DNA of 64,000 nt from Pectinophora gossypiella (lineage: Eukaryota > Arthropoda > Insecta > Lepidoptera > Gelechiidae): NCBI RefSeq assembly GCF_024362695.1, contig NW_026063268.1:124001-188000 (forward strand), given 5' to 3'. Positions 33,655 through 44,460 of the stretch are shown here, piece by piece. Below the pieces are notes generated by a model. It was not told the origin of the DNA, did not search any database, and was given only the letters and a program-made list of their open reading frames with translations. Numbering within the stretch: the first letter of the stretch is position 1; the number at the start of each line of letters is the position of its first letter. The position numbers were made by a program, and so were the translations under genes.

Positions 33655-34262
33655 GCTAAATCCTGTAGACAGCATCTAATTTTATTTTAAGTTATATCTA
33701 TCGCTTTCTTATCCGCTGAAAAGGAAAGGGACGGATAATCGACAAACATAAATGGGGCTTAAAGGAGTCTCTATACTGTGAATGTGGTCACCCGGATCAA
33801 ACCATATCTCACATAGCGAACGAGTGCCCTCTACACCGGTTCCCAGGTGGCATAGCCGGGCTGCATTGTCTGACGGATGCGGCAGAGACTTGGTTAGGGG
33901 AGCTTAAGCTGGATATACGATCCACGCAGGATATTTTATTTTTGTCTGCCATACGCAATAATAATAATCGACGAACATTAAATTTATAGAACTCAGCTCT
34001 CGAAAAACTCAATTTTAGGGACAAATCTAAAACAACCCTATAAAAAAATTACATTGGCATATAACCCGACGGAATTACGATCAATCGGTTTGCATATCAG
34101 CGAGATACCAATTTGATTCGCCCGGGGTTATTCATTCATTTACTCATTCTTCCTAAAATTGAGAGCTGTCAATCATCTGTCCCTTTCCTTTGCGGCGGAT
34201 AAGAAAATGACAGGCATAACTTAAAGTATAATTGGGAGGTGTCTGCAAGAACCGGGGCCATT
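33655..34262. mobile_element. Long-TIR MITE carrying a nested LINE
   Basis: Arms 'ggtgctaaatcctgtagaca' and 'gtctgcaagaaccggggcca' bound the element. At 33753-33965 an RTE-like LINE end is inserted, flanked by similar 16-bp repeats around 'aatcgacaaacataaa'. Confidence 0.8.
33753..33965 (+). mobile_element. LINE ORF2 C-terminus with CCHC motif and (AAT)n tail
   Basis: Encodes KWGLKES, then CECGHPDQTISHIANEC (a C-x-C-x7-H-x4-C type motif), then GGIAGLH and a short end running into (AAT)n. A relative lies inverted at 6576-6700. Confidence 0.8.
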
Positions 34263-34433
34263 ATATTGTTATATTATAATATATTTTAGTTAATAATTAA
34301 TTATACTAAAGGTGGCATTATTTTTAAACTTAAGGCCAGTAATTTTCTACATTTATTTTGTTTATATTTAAGAATACCTATATAGTTATGTAGTAAATAA
34401 ACAAACTCTTCTTAGAAAGCAATTCAGTTTTCT

Positions 34434-34825
34434 GAATATCCTTTAAAGATACTATGTTAAATTATTTTTTGAAAAAAAAAAAAAAAGAAAAATTTGTATG
34501 TGAACATACATTTTCTCATCACATCATACAAACAAAATTTACTTGTATTATTGTTTGTATCTGTCTGTTAAACTTATTTAAGAATTTTAATTTGAATATC
34601 CTTTATAAATAAAAATACATAAAAAATTTTTGAAGAAGAAAAAAACTTGTATATGAACATACATTTTCTCATCACATCTTACAATCTAAATTTAGATGTA
34701 TTATTGTTTGTATCTGTCTGTTAAACTTATTTAAGAATTTTAATTTGAATATCCTTTAAAAATAAAATACAAAATATTTCTTGAAAAAAAAAAAAAATTT
34801 ATGTAAACTAAACATACATTTTCTC
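34434..34825. repeat. Tandem repeat of about 155-160 bp, 2.4 copies
   Basis: Units start with 'gaatatcctttaaa' at 34434, 34594 and 34747 and share 'gaacatacattttctcatca' and 'gtttgtatctgtctgttaaa'. AT-rich and non-coding. Confidence 0.85.
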
Positions 34826-35087
34826 GTTACGTATGACGTAACTGTACCTATTTCACGTTACGACGTTATATATTTCATTTTTTTAATTAAATATAAGAAT
34901 GTGCTCAAAAAAAAAGTTCCACAATTATTAAATATACAGGGCAGTTGTGGCAATAATAGATTAATAATAATAATAATATTTTTATTTTATTTTTTTACTT
35001 TTTGTACTTAATATAATAAGAATAAGATATTTTCAAATTGTTTTGTTTTCAAATGTTTATATTTTAGAATTAAAACAAACATATTTT
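34826..35087. other. AT-rich flank of the LTR element
   Basis: No gene signal. Small (AAT)n and T-rich runs. Confidence 0.5.
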
Positions 35088-36219
35088 TGTAACACGTTTT
35101 TTTTTACACTTCCCACTTGGCTGTATGGCATACAGGTGTGTGCCTACGCGCCGGGAAAAAGTTATGTTCGTTTGACATTTCGTTTACGCGATGACGATGG
35201 CAATTTAGTCCCGTCGCGATTATTTCTTTAAAGTGGTGTATAAGCCACATATATTATGATGGAAGGATGGTGAAGTCTTCTGGTGAGTGTTTTGATGGTT
35301 ATTATCGTGGAACGTTGGCAATTATGAGCTTCATATGTTCATGACAATGACCTAACCTCACGTTCTTTCTTTCAGTATAAAAACAATGGTTTAGTCCATC
35401 GACTAGGGGGAATGCTGTTATAATATCGTCCCACGTGATGTGGTGAGTGTTTTTACCTATAATTCCGCGTCGTAACGGGGTTGACAGAGCTGTAACATGT
35501 CATTTTGTTACAGGGGTCAAAGTCCACCGGCAGAGTCCAGTGTTAAAGTTCTACTAGAATGACCAACTGTAAAGTCTAACTTCAAAAATCAACTTCAAGG
35601 TCTTCCTTCAGGGTCCAGCTCCCCAGCCATGACTACCATTTGTGCTCATTATCTGCTTTTGCCGTCAGGGTCAGTTCCTGCTGCGGTCATTAATGTACAT
35701 AATTCCAGTTTGGTGTTAAAATCTCTGGATACCATCTAAATATCTCTTCTTCATGATTAATTTAACTTATTATGGATAGTGCTATGCTCTCAAGATGATT
35801 TTCTACTAATACATGGAGTATTTATCCTCAGTACATACTCCATGCCTTTTGTCAAGACCTGCCGTCCTGACACTTTACTTTTCCTCATAGGAATAATACT
35901 AAGTTAAGATATCATGTTATAGTAATAGATTTATTTCTTAATTTACATTAGGATGGTTTGTAACCGACTGACTTCATATTATTTTATTGTGAAATTGTTG
36001 AACCAAATATACCATTGTTAAAAGTGAAATCTTTATTATTTCCAATACCTTGGCTTTGTTTGTAATAGGAGGGGATCTTCTATACGGCGCCCAACATTTT
36101 AATCTTATTCTCCCCCTATTCTCTGAGTTAGGTGCCTATTTCCACGCCCTGGGAAACTAATATCTCATTATAAGACAACCTCTATAGGGGCAACTCACCC
36201 CAACATTTACTGTCTTACA
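35088..36219 (+). repeat. 5' LTR
   Basis: Begins TGTAACACG and ends CTTACA. Contains a TATA-like 'agtataaaaacaatgg' near 35372, a plausible promoter. Promoter and poly(A) positions were not resolved further. Confidence 0.95.
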
Positions 36220-36901
36220 GTAAGCGCCCAACGTTTGGCTCAGAAAAGCAAGGTTGGAAATTAGTAGGTATTTCACTTTCTTTGTTCTTTGTAACATAAC
36301 CTAGTTATAAGCACATGGTGTAACTTTATAGCAAATAGGGTGTGTTTTCTTTTAATAGGTACACACTTATGACTTTACTTTTCTATTTATAAGTAGGTAT
36401 GTAAACTTGAAATTTAGCATATCTCCAGTTGTTGTTGCATAGGGACATAGTGATAATTGTATTGACAGGACCATAGTATCTCTCAGATTTCTTTTTCTTA
36501 TTTTAAGCTGAGTTAGTTTACATAGGGCCATAGTCATATACTTTTAATATCACATAGGACTATAGTGACACAATTCCTTTTTCTAGTAATTTATACGATT
36601 ATAAACATAGTGACTCAGAGCACATAGAAGTTCTTACATAGACATAGTAATAGACTGTGGGTTTTTTTTAACTTATTTTATTTGTTAGTGTTTACATAGG
36701 AACATAGTATTCATAAATTTGATACATAGGACCATAGTAGCATGTAGATAAGTACCTTATAGGGGTGTTACTTATAATTTTTTTTCTTCATTACATTTTG
36801 TTAGTACTTAGAGTACTATAACTGTATTCACATACATTAGTGACATATCCATATTTCTTTTTCACTTATCTGGTATACTGTTCTTACTTTGTTTACTCAG
36901 A
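36220..36901 (+). promoter_or_regulatory. 5' leader with degenerate ACATAGGACCATAGT repeats
   Basis: Copies of the 15-bp motif start near 36437, 36464, 36520, 36552, 36694 and 36724, with a shortened one at 36636. Gaps are close to multiples of 28 bp. The Drosophila gypsy leader carries a comparable cluster bound by an insulator protein; any such role here is inference. At 36222-36240 'aagcgcccaacgtttggct' resembles a tRNA primer site but does not start with TGG. Confidence 0.75.
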
Positions 36902-38140
36902 ATGGCGGAATTCAATGCTAATATTAACTTCTTGTTGAAAGATGAACTTATTCATGAACTTTCTATTCGGAATGTAAAGGTTGACCGGGATAATACTGTT
37001 GAGCAATTACGAAAATTATTTAGACAAACTTGTAAACAAGCCCGTCGCGGCAGTATAGTTATACCATCTGAGGGTTTTGAGTGTGATCTTGATGATGAAC
37101 ATAAAACTTTAACATTAAAAATAAATGAAATCATCTCTTGTTTATCGAGTCCTGACAAATCTCCTTCGGCCCATCAGCGTATTCTAGGCCGTGCTCAGTA
37201 TTTGCTTTTGCGGTTGTCTCGCATAGAACGTCCGGCCGATGACCTTGAAAAATTGAAAACTTCTTTATTGTTATCATTGGCCAATAATGATATCACTTCC
37301 GATTCATCTTCAGATTCCGAGCATGAATTAAACCGTCCGTCGTGTATTAACAAATATAAAACTATTATTTCTCATGAAAAGAAATATAACCTCAACTCGT
37401 TGAATTTGAAATTTAAGGGTGATTCCTGTGTTCGCGTTTTCCTGGCTCGTTTGGAGGAGCTGTGTTCGGCACGGAACATTCTTGTTGATGATATTTACAC
37501 TGGTTTTACTGACTTGGTGGATGGTCCCGCTTTATGCTGGTACCGCGCCAATAAATGTCGTTTTTCTAACTATAGTGAACTGGTTTCTGCTTTGAAATCA
37601 GATTTTGATTTACCTGACTACGACTTTCGTCTTCTTGAAGAGATTCGTTCGCGAACACAAGCGAAGGATGAATCCATTGTCATATATTTGTCTATCATAC
37701 TAGGTATGATGTCTCGTTTGAGTAAAGAGCTTTCTGAGAGCGATAAACTCGACATCATCTTGCGGAATATTCGTCCTGAATATAGTAGGGAAATTCGGAT
37801 GATCGATGTCACTACCATCCAACAATTACAACAGATAGGTAAACGTTTGGAATTGTCAAAACATAGGATTGACAACTTTATAGAACCTAATTTCTCTAAA
37901 AATTCCGTAGCTCCGGATTTCAACTTTAAATGCAAACCTAAATCCTCTAGGGATTTTTCTAAAAACATTCCTGTCGCTTCTGTTAATCGTTCTTCGACTT
38001 GCTTTCGCTGTGGTGGAACGAATCATTCCACAAATCGGTGTAATGCATCTAAGGAAGTAGTTTGTTTTAAATGTGGTAAGAAGGGGGTAAAGACTCCTCT
38101 TTGCCCAAATTGTAATCCTCATTCTAATCCAAAAAACTAG
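36902..38140 (+). CDS. gag: gag of the Ty3/gypsy element
   Basis: 412 codons beginning ATG at 36902. The N-terminus (KDELIHELSIRN...) has the look of gypsy Gag proteins from insects, and the middle is a helical capsid-like region (CWYRANKCRF). A zinc knuckle CX2CX4HX4C lies at residues 367-380. A second, degenerate cysteine cluster follows it. The product is expected to form the virus-like particle and bind RNA. The stop TAG directly follows the slippery sequence A_AAA_AAC. Confidence 0.95.
   Translation: MAEFNANINFLLKDELIHELSIRNVKVDRDNTVEQLRKLFRQTCKQARRGSIVIPSEGFECDLDDEHKTLTLKINEIISCLSSPDKSPSAHQRILGRAQYLLLRLSRIERPADDLEKLKTSLLLSLANNDITSDSSSDSEHELNRPSCINKYKTIISHEKKYNLNSLNLKFKGDSCVRVFLARLEELCSARNILVDDIYTGFTDLVDGPALCWYRANKCRFSNYSELVSALKSDFDLPDYDFRLLEEIRSRTQAKDESIVIYLSIILGMMSRLSKELSESDKLDIILRNIRPEYSREIRMIDVTTIQQLQQIGKRLELSKHRIDNFIEPNFSKNSVAPDFNFKCKPKSSRDFSKNIPVASVNRSSTCFRCGGTNHSTNRCNASKEVVCFKCGKKGVKTPLCPNCNPHSNPKN
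38131..38140 (+). promoter_or_regulatory. Putative -1 ribosomal frameshift site at the gag stop
   Basis: In the gag frame the last codons are AAA AAC TAG, preceded by A, giving the canonical heptamer A_AAA_AAC. The -1 frame is open from 38128, just after its own TAA at 38125, through to the end of pol. Confidence 0.75.
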
Positions 38141-41100
38141 ATTGCTTAGTCTCTCTGGGATCTGAATCCTGCAGGGAGGCGATATTTAATCCTGATTCTA
38201 AAGACTTTCGCCCTTATTTAACTGTTAAAGTCTATGGCATTAAAATTTCTGGTTTACTCGACTGTGGAGCCGCTTGTTCTATTTTAGGAAACAATGCTCA
38301 TAAATTCTTTAAAAATCTTGGTATCCCATTGCGTAATTTAAAGTCCCCTGTATTTTTGAAAGTGGCTAGTGGTCACGAATACATGTGCCAATTTTACATG
38401 GATATTCCTATTGAATATAACAATGAGGTTAAGCTCATTCAATTTTACATTCAACCCGAAATCAAACTTCCATTACATTTCGGAATTAATTTCTGGAAAT
38501 CATTTAACTTAGCCCCAGAAGTTCTGGCGTGTCTACCTGCAATAGAGCCTGTCGATTTATACAATGTAGCAAGTGTCAAAGAAAATGGCTTGCGCAATTT
38601 AGATTCTCTTTCGGATTTTCAAAAACAAGAAATTGATAACGTTAAACAACTTTTCTCTAATATTGATTCAGAGTTAGTCGGCCTTGGTCGTACTCATTTA
38701 ATAGAGCATGTTATAGAAACAGGTGATGCGAAACCTATAAAACAAAAATATTATCGTATTAGTCCTGAAAAACTTAAACTTCTAGACGGCGAGTTAAACC
38801 GAATGCTCCAACATGATATTGTTGAACCATCTTTCTCTCCTTGGAATTCTCCAGTAACCATGGTACCTAAAGCCAATGGTGATATTCGTCTGTGTTTAGA
38901 TAGTAGAAGGTTAAATTCAGTGTCAAAACCTGATGCCTATCCACTACCATATATTAATTATATCATGGACAATCTTCGCGATGCTAAATACTTAACTTCT
39001 CTTGACTTGAGTGCTGCGTATCATCAGATTCCTCTCTCTACTTCTTCGAAAGAGAAAACTGCTTTCACGGTTCCTGGCCGTGGGCTATTTCATTACAAGG
39101 TCATGTGTTTTGGTCTTGTAGGAGCCTCCGCTACCATGCAAAGGCTAATGGATAATCTTTTCTCCTCTCAATTTGATAACAAAGTGTTTTGTTTCATTGA
39201 CGACATCATTATCTGTACCAGTTCTTTTGAAGAACACGTGAAAATTCTAAAAGCGGTCTATGAAAAACTAAGATTCGCTAATCTCACTATTAACATGAAA
39301 AAGTCATTTTTCTGCCGATCTGAACTTAAATATCTCGGTTTCGTAGTTGATCGATATGGTCTTAGGACCGATCCTTCTAAAGTAGATGTTATTGCAAATT
39401 TTCCGACGCCAACTGACGCGAAGTCAATTAAACGTTTCTTGGGAATGGCGGGTTGGTACCGTCGTTTTATCCTAAATTTCTCTCATGTTGCTAGACCTTT
39501 GTCTCGACTTACTAGTAAGAAGGTACCTTTCACATGGTCTCCGGAAGCTGAAGAAGCTTTCACCCAACTTAAATCTGCTCTTATCTCGTCACCTATTCTA
39601 CAATGTCCTGATTTCTCTCAGCCATTTTACATCCATACGGATGCTTCCTCGTTTGCTATTGGTGCTGTTTTAACTCAAAGGGTCGATGGTATTGATCACC
39701 CTATCGCTTATTGTAGCAGAACATTAAACGCCCAAGAAATCAATTACTCAGCGACAGAAAGAGAACTGTTAGCTGTGATTTATTCTCTGGAGTTATACCG
39801 TCCTTATGTTGAGGGTAGCAAATGTTATATTATAACCGATCATGCCTCGTTGCAATGGTTTCAGAATCTTAGTAATCCGAGTGGTCGTCTAAATAGATGG
39901 GCATGTCGTTTGAGTCAGTTCGATTTTGATATAATTCACAGGAAAGGTAAAGAACATGTGATACCTGATGCTTTGTCTAGAATCAAGATTGACTCAGTTG
40001 AAATTGATCCCTACACTATTTCTGATCCTTGGTATATTAAAGTCTTTAACGGTTGTACTAAAAATCCTCGTCGTTATCCTAATTTCTCGGTAGTAAATGG
40101 TAAACTATGTCGTTTATCTAAAAATAAATATCATCTTATTTCTCAACACGATTGGAAAATCGTAGTTCCCCGTGAAAAATATGGAGAAGTTCTTCGAAAA
40201 TATCATGATGAGCCTTCTTCCGGTCATTTCGGTGTGGCTAAGACCCACAAGAAAATTTCTTCCATATATTTCTGGCCTTCTTTATTTAAAGATGTAAAAT
40301 CATATGTTGACAATTGTGAGGTATGTCGTTCATACAAGCCAGTCAATACTGCTAGGCCTGGTCTGATGGGTAACCCCCGTCAAGTTACTAAACCTTGGGA
40401 GGCTATATCATGCGATATATTAGGTCCTTTCCCTTCTTCTTATTCTCGCAATCAATACTTATTCGTGGTCTCTGATTATTTCAGTAAGTATGTTCTTTTA
40501 TTTCCTTTGCGTAGTGCAACTTCTAAGGCCATTGTGAAATGTCTTGAGAAACATGTTTTTCTAGTCCATGGCGTATGTCGTATCCTGTATACCGACAACG
40601 GTCCTCAATTCACTTCTAAAGAGTTTAGAGATTCTTTAACTTCTTTCGGAGTACCTCATATATTCTATAATCCTCGATACCATCCTCAGTGTAATCAAAC
40701 TGAACGAGTGAATCGTGATGTTGTTCGTGCTATTGCTTCCCTCGTGCGTTCTGATCATCGTAAATGGGATCAGAACATTCAGGAAATCCAGTGTGCGCTC
40801 AATACTTCGGTCCACGAAAGTACAAAATATACTGCCTTTTATCTAAATCATGGTAGAGAGATGGTCATCGATGGTGCTACTTATACAAAAGATTCTTCAC
40901 CTTGTGATGGGTCTACCATAGTAGTAGATACCCAAACTTTTGCTTCTCGGTTGCCTCGTATGGCTGAAGTCTTCAAGAAAGTTGAATGTCACCTTAAAAA
41001 GGCATATCAACACAATGTAAAATATTATAATCTTAGGAAGCGTCCTTTGGAATTGCGGGAAGGTCAAATTATTTATAAAAGATGTTTTCCTTTGTCCAGC

Positions 41101-41265
41101 GCTCCCAAGCACTTTTCTGCTAAACTAGCCCCTAAGTTTGAAAAATGTGTAGTGCATAAAAAGCTAGGTAACGTAGTTTATTCATTGAAAACCTTAGAAG
41201 GTAAACCTTTGGGTTCCTTCCACATTAAAGATCTTGTTGTTCGAGGTCCTAGTGAGGAAGTTTAG
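38131..41265 (+). CDS. pol: pol of the Ty3/gypsy element (protease-RT-RNase H-integrase)
   Basis: About 1,044 residues in the -1 frame relative to gag; the first ATG in this frame is only at 38329, inside the protease. Counting from 38131: protease active site DCG at 44-46 (cysteine where Asp-Thr/Ser-Gly is usual); RT with FIDD at about 355-358; RNase H aspartate at 504; integrase with a zinc-binding H/C region at about 695-735; and D762, D822, E858, the last two separated by 35 residues as in DD35E. The C-terminal part resembles the GPY/F module region but lacks a clear GPF. The protein would process the polyprotein, copy RNA to DNA and integrate it. No break is seen. Confidence 0.95.
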   Translation, partial: KKLDCLVSLGSESCREAIFNPDSKDFRPYLTVKVYGIKISGLLDCGAACSILGNNAHKFFKNLGIPLRNLKSPVFLKVASGHEYMCQFYMDIPIEYNNEVKLIQFYIQPEIKLPLHFGINFWKSFNLAPEVLACLPAIEPVDLYNVASVKENGLRNLDSLSDFQKQEIDNVKQLFSNIDSELVGLGRTHLIEHVIETGDAKPIKQKYYRISPEKLKLLDGELNRMLQHDIVEPSFSPWNSPVTMVPKANGDIRLCLDSRRLNSVSKPDAYPLPYINYIMDNLRDAKYLTSLDLSAAYHQIPLSTSSKEKTAFTVPGRGLFHYKVMCFGLVGASATMQRLMDNLFSSQFDNKVFCFIDDIIICTSSFEEHVKILKAVYEKLRFANLTINMKKSFFCRSELKYLGFVVDRYGLRTDPSKVDVIANFPTPTDAKSIKRFLGMAGWYRRFILNFSHVARPLSRLTSKKVPFTWSPEAEEAFTQLKSALISSPILQCPDFSQPFYIHTDASSFAIGAVLTQRVDGIDHPIAYCSRTLNAQEINYSATERELLAVIYSLELYRPYVEGSKCYIITDHASLQWFQNLSNPSGRLNRWACRLSQFDFDIIHRKGKEHVIPDALSRIKIDSVEIDPYTISDPWYIKVFNGCTKNPRRYPNFSVVNGKLCRLSKNKYHLISQHDWKIVVPREKYGEVLRKYHDEPSSGHFGVAKTHKKISSIYFWPSLFKDVKSYVDNCEVCRSYKPVNTARPGLMGNPRQVTKPWEAISCDILGPFPSSYSRNQYLFVVSDYFSKYVLLFPLRSATSKAIVKCLEKHVFLVHGVCRILYTDNGPQFTSKEFRDSLTSFGVPHIFYNPRYHPQCNQTERVNRDVVRAIASLVRSDHRKWDQNIQEIQCALNTSVHESTKYTAFYLNHGREMVIDGATYTKDSSPCDGSTIVVDTQTFASRLPRMAEVFKKVECHLKKAYQHNVKYYNLRKRPLELREGQIIYKRCFPLSSAPKHFSAKLAPKFEKCVVHKKLGNVVYSLKTLEGKPLGSFHIKDLVVRGPSEEV

Positions 41266-42096
41266 GTCTTCTCTCACTTTCAAGGTTGTGTTCAAGGACA
41301 TTACCTGTTAAGTGGTCATCCCTATAGGAAGGTGATCCATTTGATGAGATTTCCCTCGTTCGAGTAATATCCGTAGGCCTTGTTTATGCATTTGGTGTGT
41401 GTTTGATTACCACCCAAATGACGCCAAGGATATTCACTCTTAATAAATAAAAAGAAAATAGATTAAGTTTTTTTTAAGTACTTAAATAGTTTTTACTTGG
41501 AATAAGTTTAGTGTCATGGCCATGACTAAGTATAACGTATGCATAAGGTTTAGTCTATTATTTTAAATTTAAAAGTTAGGTAGGTTTTCCTTGGCCATGA
41601 CTAAGTAAAACGTAGGCATAAGGTTTAATCTGTTATTTTAAATTTAAAAGTTAGGTAGGTTTTCCTTTAACTTGACCATATTCAAGATGTTTGTATGTTT
41701 ATGTAAGGTTAAGCAGTGTTAGATTTAATTCTTTGAGTTGTCGTCTGACACCACCAGGGTGTTTCTTTGATTTGATTCAAACATATGTTGCCTATGTGCA
41801 ATGTGTTTTCTTGGGAGAATCCCAAATTTTAACTCAGGTAAGCACGAGGCTAGTGCGGAATGTACTAATCCTTTTCCCCTTGGGCTACATGAGATGTGTT
41901 TTCAAGTTTGATACATGGTGATCATGTTTGTTTCTTTCCATTCTTTTACCTTTGTAAGGTAAATGTACGTTCATAACAAGTTAACTCATCAGGAGTCGCT
42001 TGTTATTTCTCTTTCGTTACTAGAATGTAGCGAAAAATTTTATTTAAAAATTTTAAATTTTTAAATAAAATTTTTCTTCCTCAACTAAAACGGAAC
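41266..42096 (+). other. Non-coding tail of the LTR element with tandem and palindromic repeats
   Basis: 41518-41592 and 41593-41667 are two 75-bp tandem units. 42032-42076 is a 45-nt near-perfect AT palindrome ending 20 bp before the 3' LTR. A purine-rich tract adjacent to the LTR is not obvious (aactaaaacggaac). Confidence 0.8.
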
Positions 42097-43228
42097 TGTA
42101 ACACGTTTTTTTTTACACTTCCCACTTGGCTGTATGGCATACAGGTGTGTGCCTACGCGCCGGGAAAAAGTTATGTTCGTTTGACATTTCGTTTACGCGA
42201 TGACGATGGCAATTTAGTCCCGTCGCGATTATTTCTTTAAAGTGGTGTATAAGCCACATATATTATGATGGAAGGATGGTGAAGTCTTCTGGTGAGTGTT
42301 TTGATGGTTATTATCGTGGAACGTTGGCAATTATGAGCTTCATATGTTCATGACAATGACCTAACCTCACGTTCTTTCTTTCAGTATAAAAACAATGGTT
42401 TAGTCCATCGACTAGGGGGAATGCTGTTATAATATCGTCCCACGTGATGTGGTGAGTGTTTTTACCTATAATTCCGCGTCGTAACGGGGTTGACAGAGCT
42501 GTAACATGTCATTTTGTTACAGGGGTCAAAGTCCACCGGCAGAGTCCAGTGTTAAAGTTCTACTAGAATGACCAACTGTAAAGTCTAACTTCAAAAATCA
42601 ACTTCAAGGTCTTCCTTCAGGGTCCAGCTCCCCAGCCATGACTACCATTTGTGCTCATTATCTGCTTTTGCCGTCAGGGTCAGTTCCTGCTGCGGTCATT
42701 AATGTACATAATTCCAGTTTGGTGTTAAAATCTCTGGATACCATCTAAATATCTCTTCTTCATGATTAATTTAACTTATTATGGATAGTGCTATGCTCTC
42801 AAGATGATTTTCTACTAATACATGGAGTATTTATCCTCAGTACATACTCCATGCCTTTTGTCAAGACCTGCCGTCCTGACACTTTACTTTTCCTCATAGG
42901 AATAATACTAAGTTAAGATATCATGTTATAGTAATAGATTTATTTCTTAATTTACATTAGGATGGTTTGTAACCGACTGACTTCATATTATTTTATTGTG
43001 AAATTGTTGAACCAAATATACCATTGTTAAAAGTGAAATCTTTATTATTTCCAATACCTTGGCTTTGTTTGTAATAGGAGGGGATCTTCTATACGGCGCC
43101 CAACATTTTAATCTTATTCTCCCCCTATTCTCTGAGTTAGGTGCCTATTTCCACGCCCTGGGAAACTAATATCTCATTATAAGACAACCTCTATAGGGGC
43201 AACTCACCCCAACATTTACTGTCTTACA
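42097..43228 (+). repeat. 3' LTR
   Basis: 1,132 bp, the same length and, in all parts compared, the same sequence as the 5' LTR. Confidence 0.95.
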
Positions 43229-44150
43229 TTTTTAATTATTTTACGTTTAAAAAAGTTTTTTTTAGATTAAGGGAACGAAAAGTAACTTTTGGGGCCAGTA
43301 TTTTTTGAAATCATATTTTATAGTTATATTTTAGTGAATAATGACAATAATTATACATATAAATTAAGTTTAGTGTAGTGTAAGATTTTTTTCAATTTAA
43401 TTTTCTCTTTGTGAGTTTCCCTAAGCACGACTGAGTGCTATGAAAACAAAAATCCTTTAAACCAAAACAGGTTTAACATAGTGTACCAAAATTCAAAAAT
43501 GAATCTAACAGGGGGGTCTAAAAAGGATGGATTAATGTCCGAAATAAAGGTATTTTATTTTTTTATTTATTTAAAAAGGTCACATCGATGCAAGTCATCT
43601 AAAGAAGCAATATTGCAATTTGACACTTGTGCAGTGATTTTTTAGATGAATTGATTCAATGTGTTCTTACATACATAAACTCACGCCCGTTATCCCTAAT
43701 GGGGTTCAATGTGTTCTTATTAATAAATAATCCCTAGATTGCATAAAATATTTAATTCATCATATTTTTAAAATAAATAATGTTCAGTGGATTATTAAGA
43801 TATAGTTTATAATAGTAAATTACGAAAAATTCGATCACAGATTAATGAATTTATTTTATTTTTTAGTTAAAAAAATGTTAACTATCAAAAAGCAATTAAT
43901 GATCTCAAAATTGGGTATACTTTTCTCTCTTATAAGATCTCAATAAAAAAATATTATATTATGTTAAAATTAGATCAAGTTTATGATTATGTACCTACTA
44001 ACTTAGTTCATTTGTTGACATAGAAGCCAGTTTAAAAGTCGCACCCCGGACACTTCATACAAAACACCTCGTTTTACACAGACACTACACATTGACATTA
44101 TCGTACACGCGCACCTGTGTGTGTGACGTCTGACGCCATACGATTGAAGA
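43229..44150. other. AT-rich intergenic stretch
   Basis: No gene. 43670-43706 holds the short (CATA) tail 'acatacataaactcacgccc' inserted between two copies of 'caatgtgttctta'. Confidence 0.5.
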
Positions 44151-44460
44151 CTAAAGTAAGACCTGGGGAGGTAAACCTAGCTCAGCCGGTGGTGGGGAGC
44201 GGAGAGTTGCTGTTCTATAGTATTATTCTTTATGCTAAAAACACGGGACAAATACGCTGAAGGCTCTCACCCGGTACAACGTTTAAGACAACAGGCCTGA
44301 GGGTGCCCAGTTGGGCGTGAACCTCGGCTCAGGGCGTCGTCTGGAAGAATATTTGAAAGAATTACTCGAACCTAATGGACCGATAGCTGTAAACGCTGAA
44401 TGACGGAATACGTCAACCACGCCGGCGGGGTCGGTATCTGGGTCCTGATTCCTGGAGTGT
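44151..44460 (-). mobile_element. Repeat block and LINE tail
   Basis: 44170-44235 is the inverse of the 'aactctccgctcc' repeat. 44245-44455 is the LINE tail of 12640-12830 in minus orientation ('gtacaacgtttaagacaaca'). Confidence 0.7.

Larger units (their letters stand above)
35088..43228 (+). mobile_element. Intact Ty3/gypsy LTR retrotransposon
   Basis: 8.1 kb, bounded by two 1,132-bp LTRs (TG...CA) that look identical in every part compared, with TTTT on both sides as a possible 4-bp target duplication. Order: LTR, 5' leader with a repeated motif, gag, protease, reverse transcriptase, RNase H, integrase, non-coding tail, LTR. That domain order is Ty3/gypsy. No env-like frame follows pol. 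The lack of disabling changes and the identical LTRs suggest a recent insertion. Confidence 0.95.

Noticed and set aside
36430..36740. CRISPR-like array (short repeats with regular spacing)
   Set aside because: Repeats are degenerate, spacing is uneven, and the location is the leader of a eukaryotic retrotransposon.
41691..41921. env-like third ORF of the gypsy element
   Set aside because: Only 76 codons, no signal peptide with transmembrane order, and it lies in the AT-rich repeat-bearing tail.
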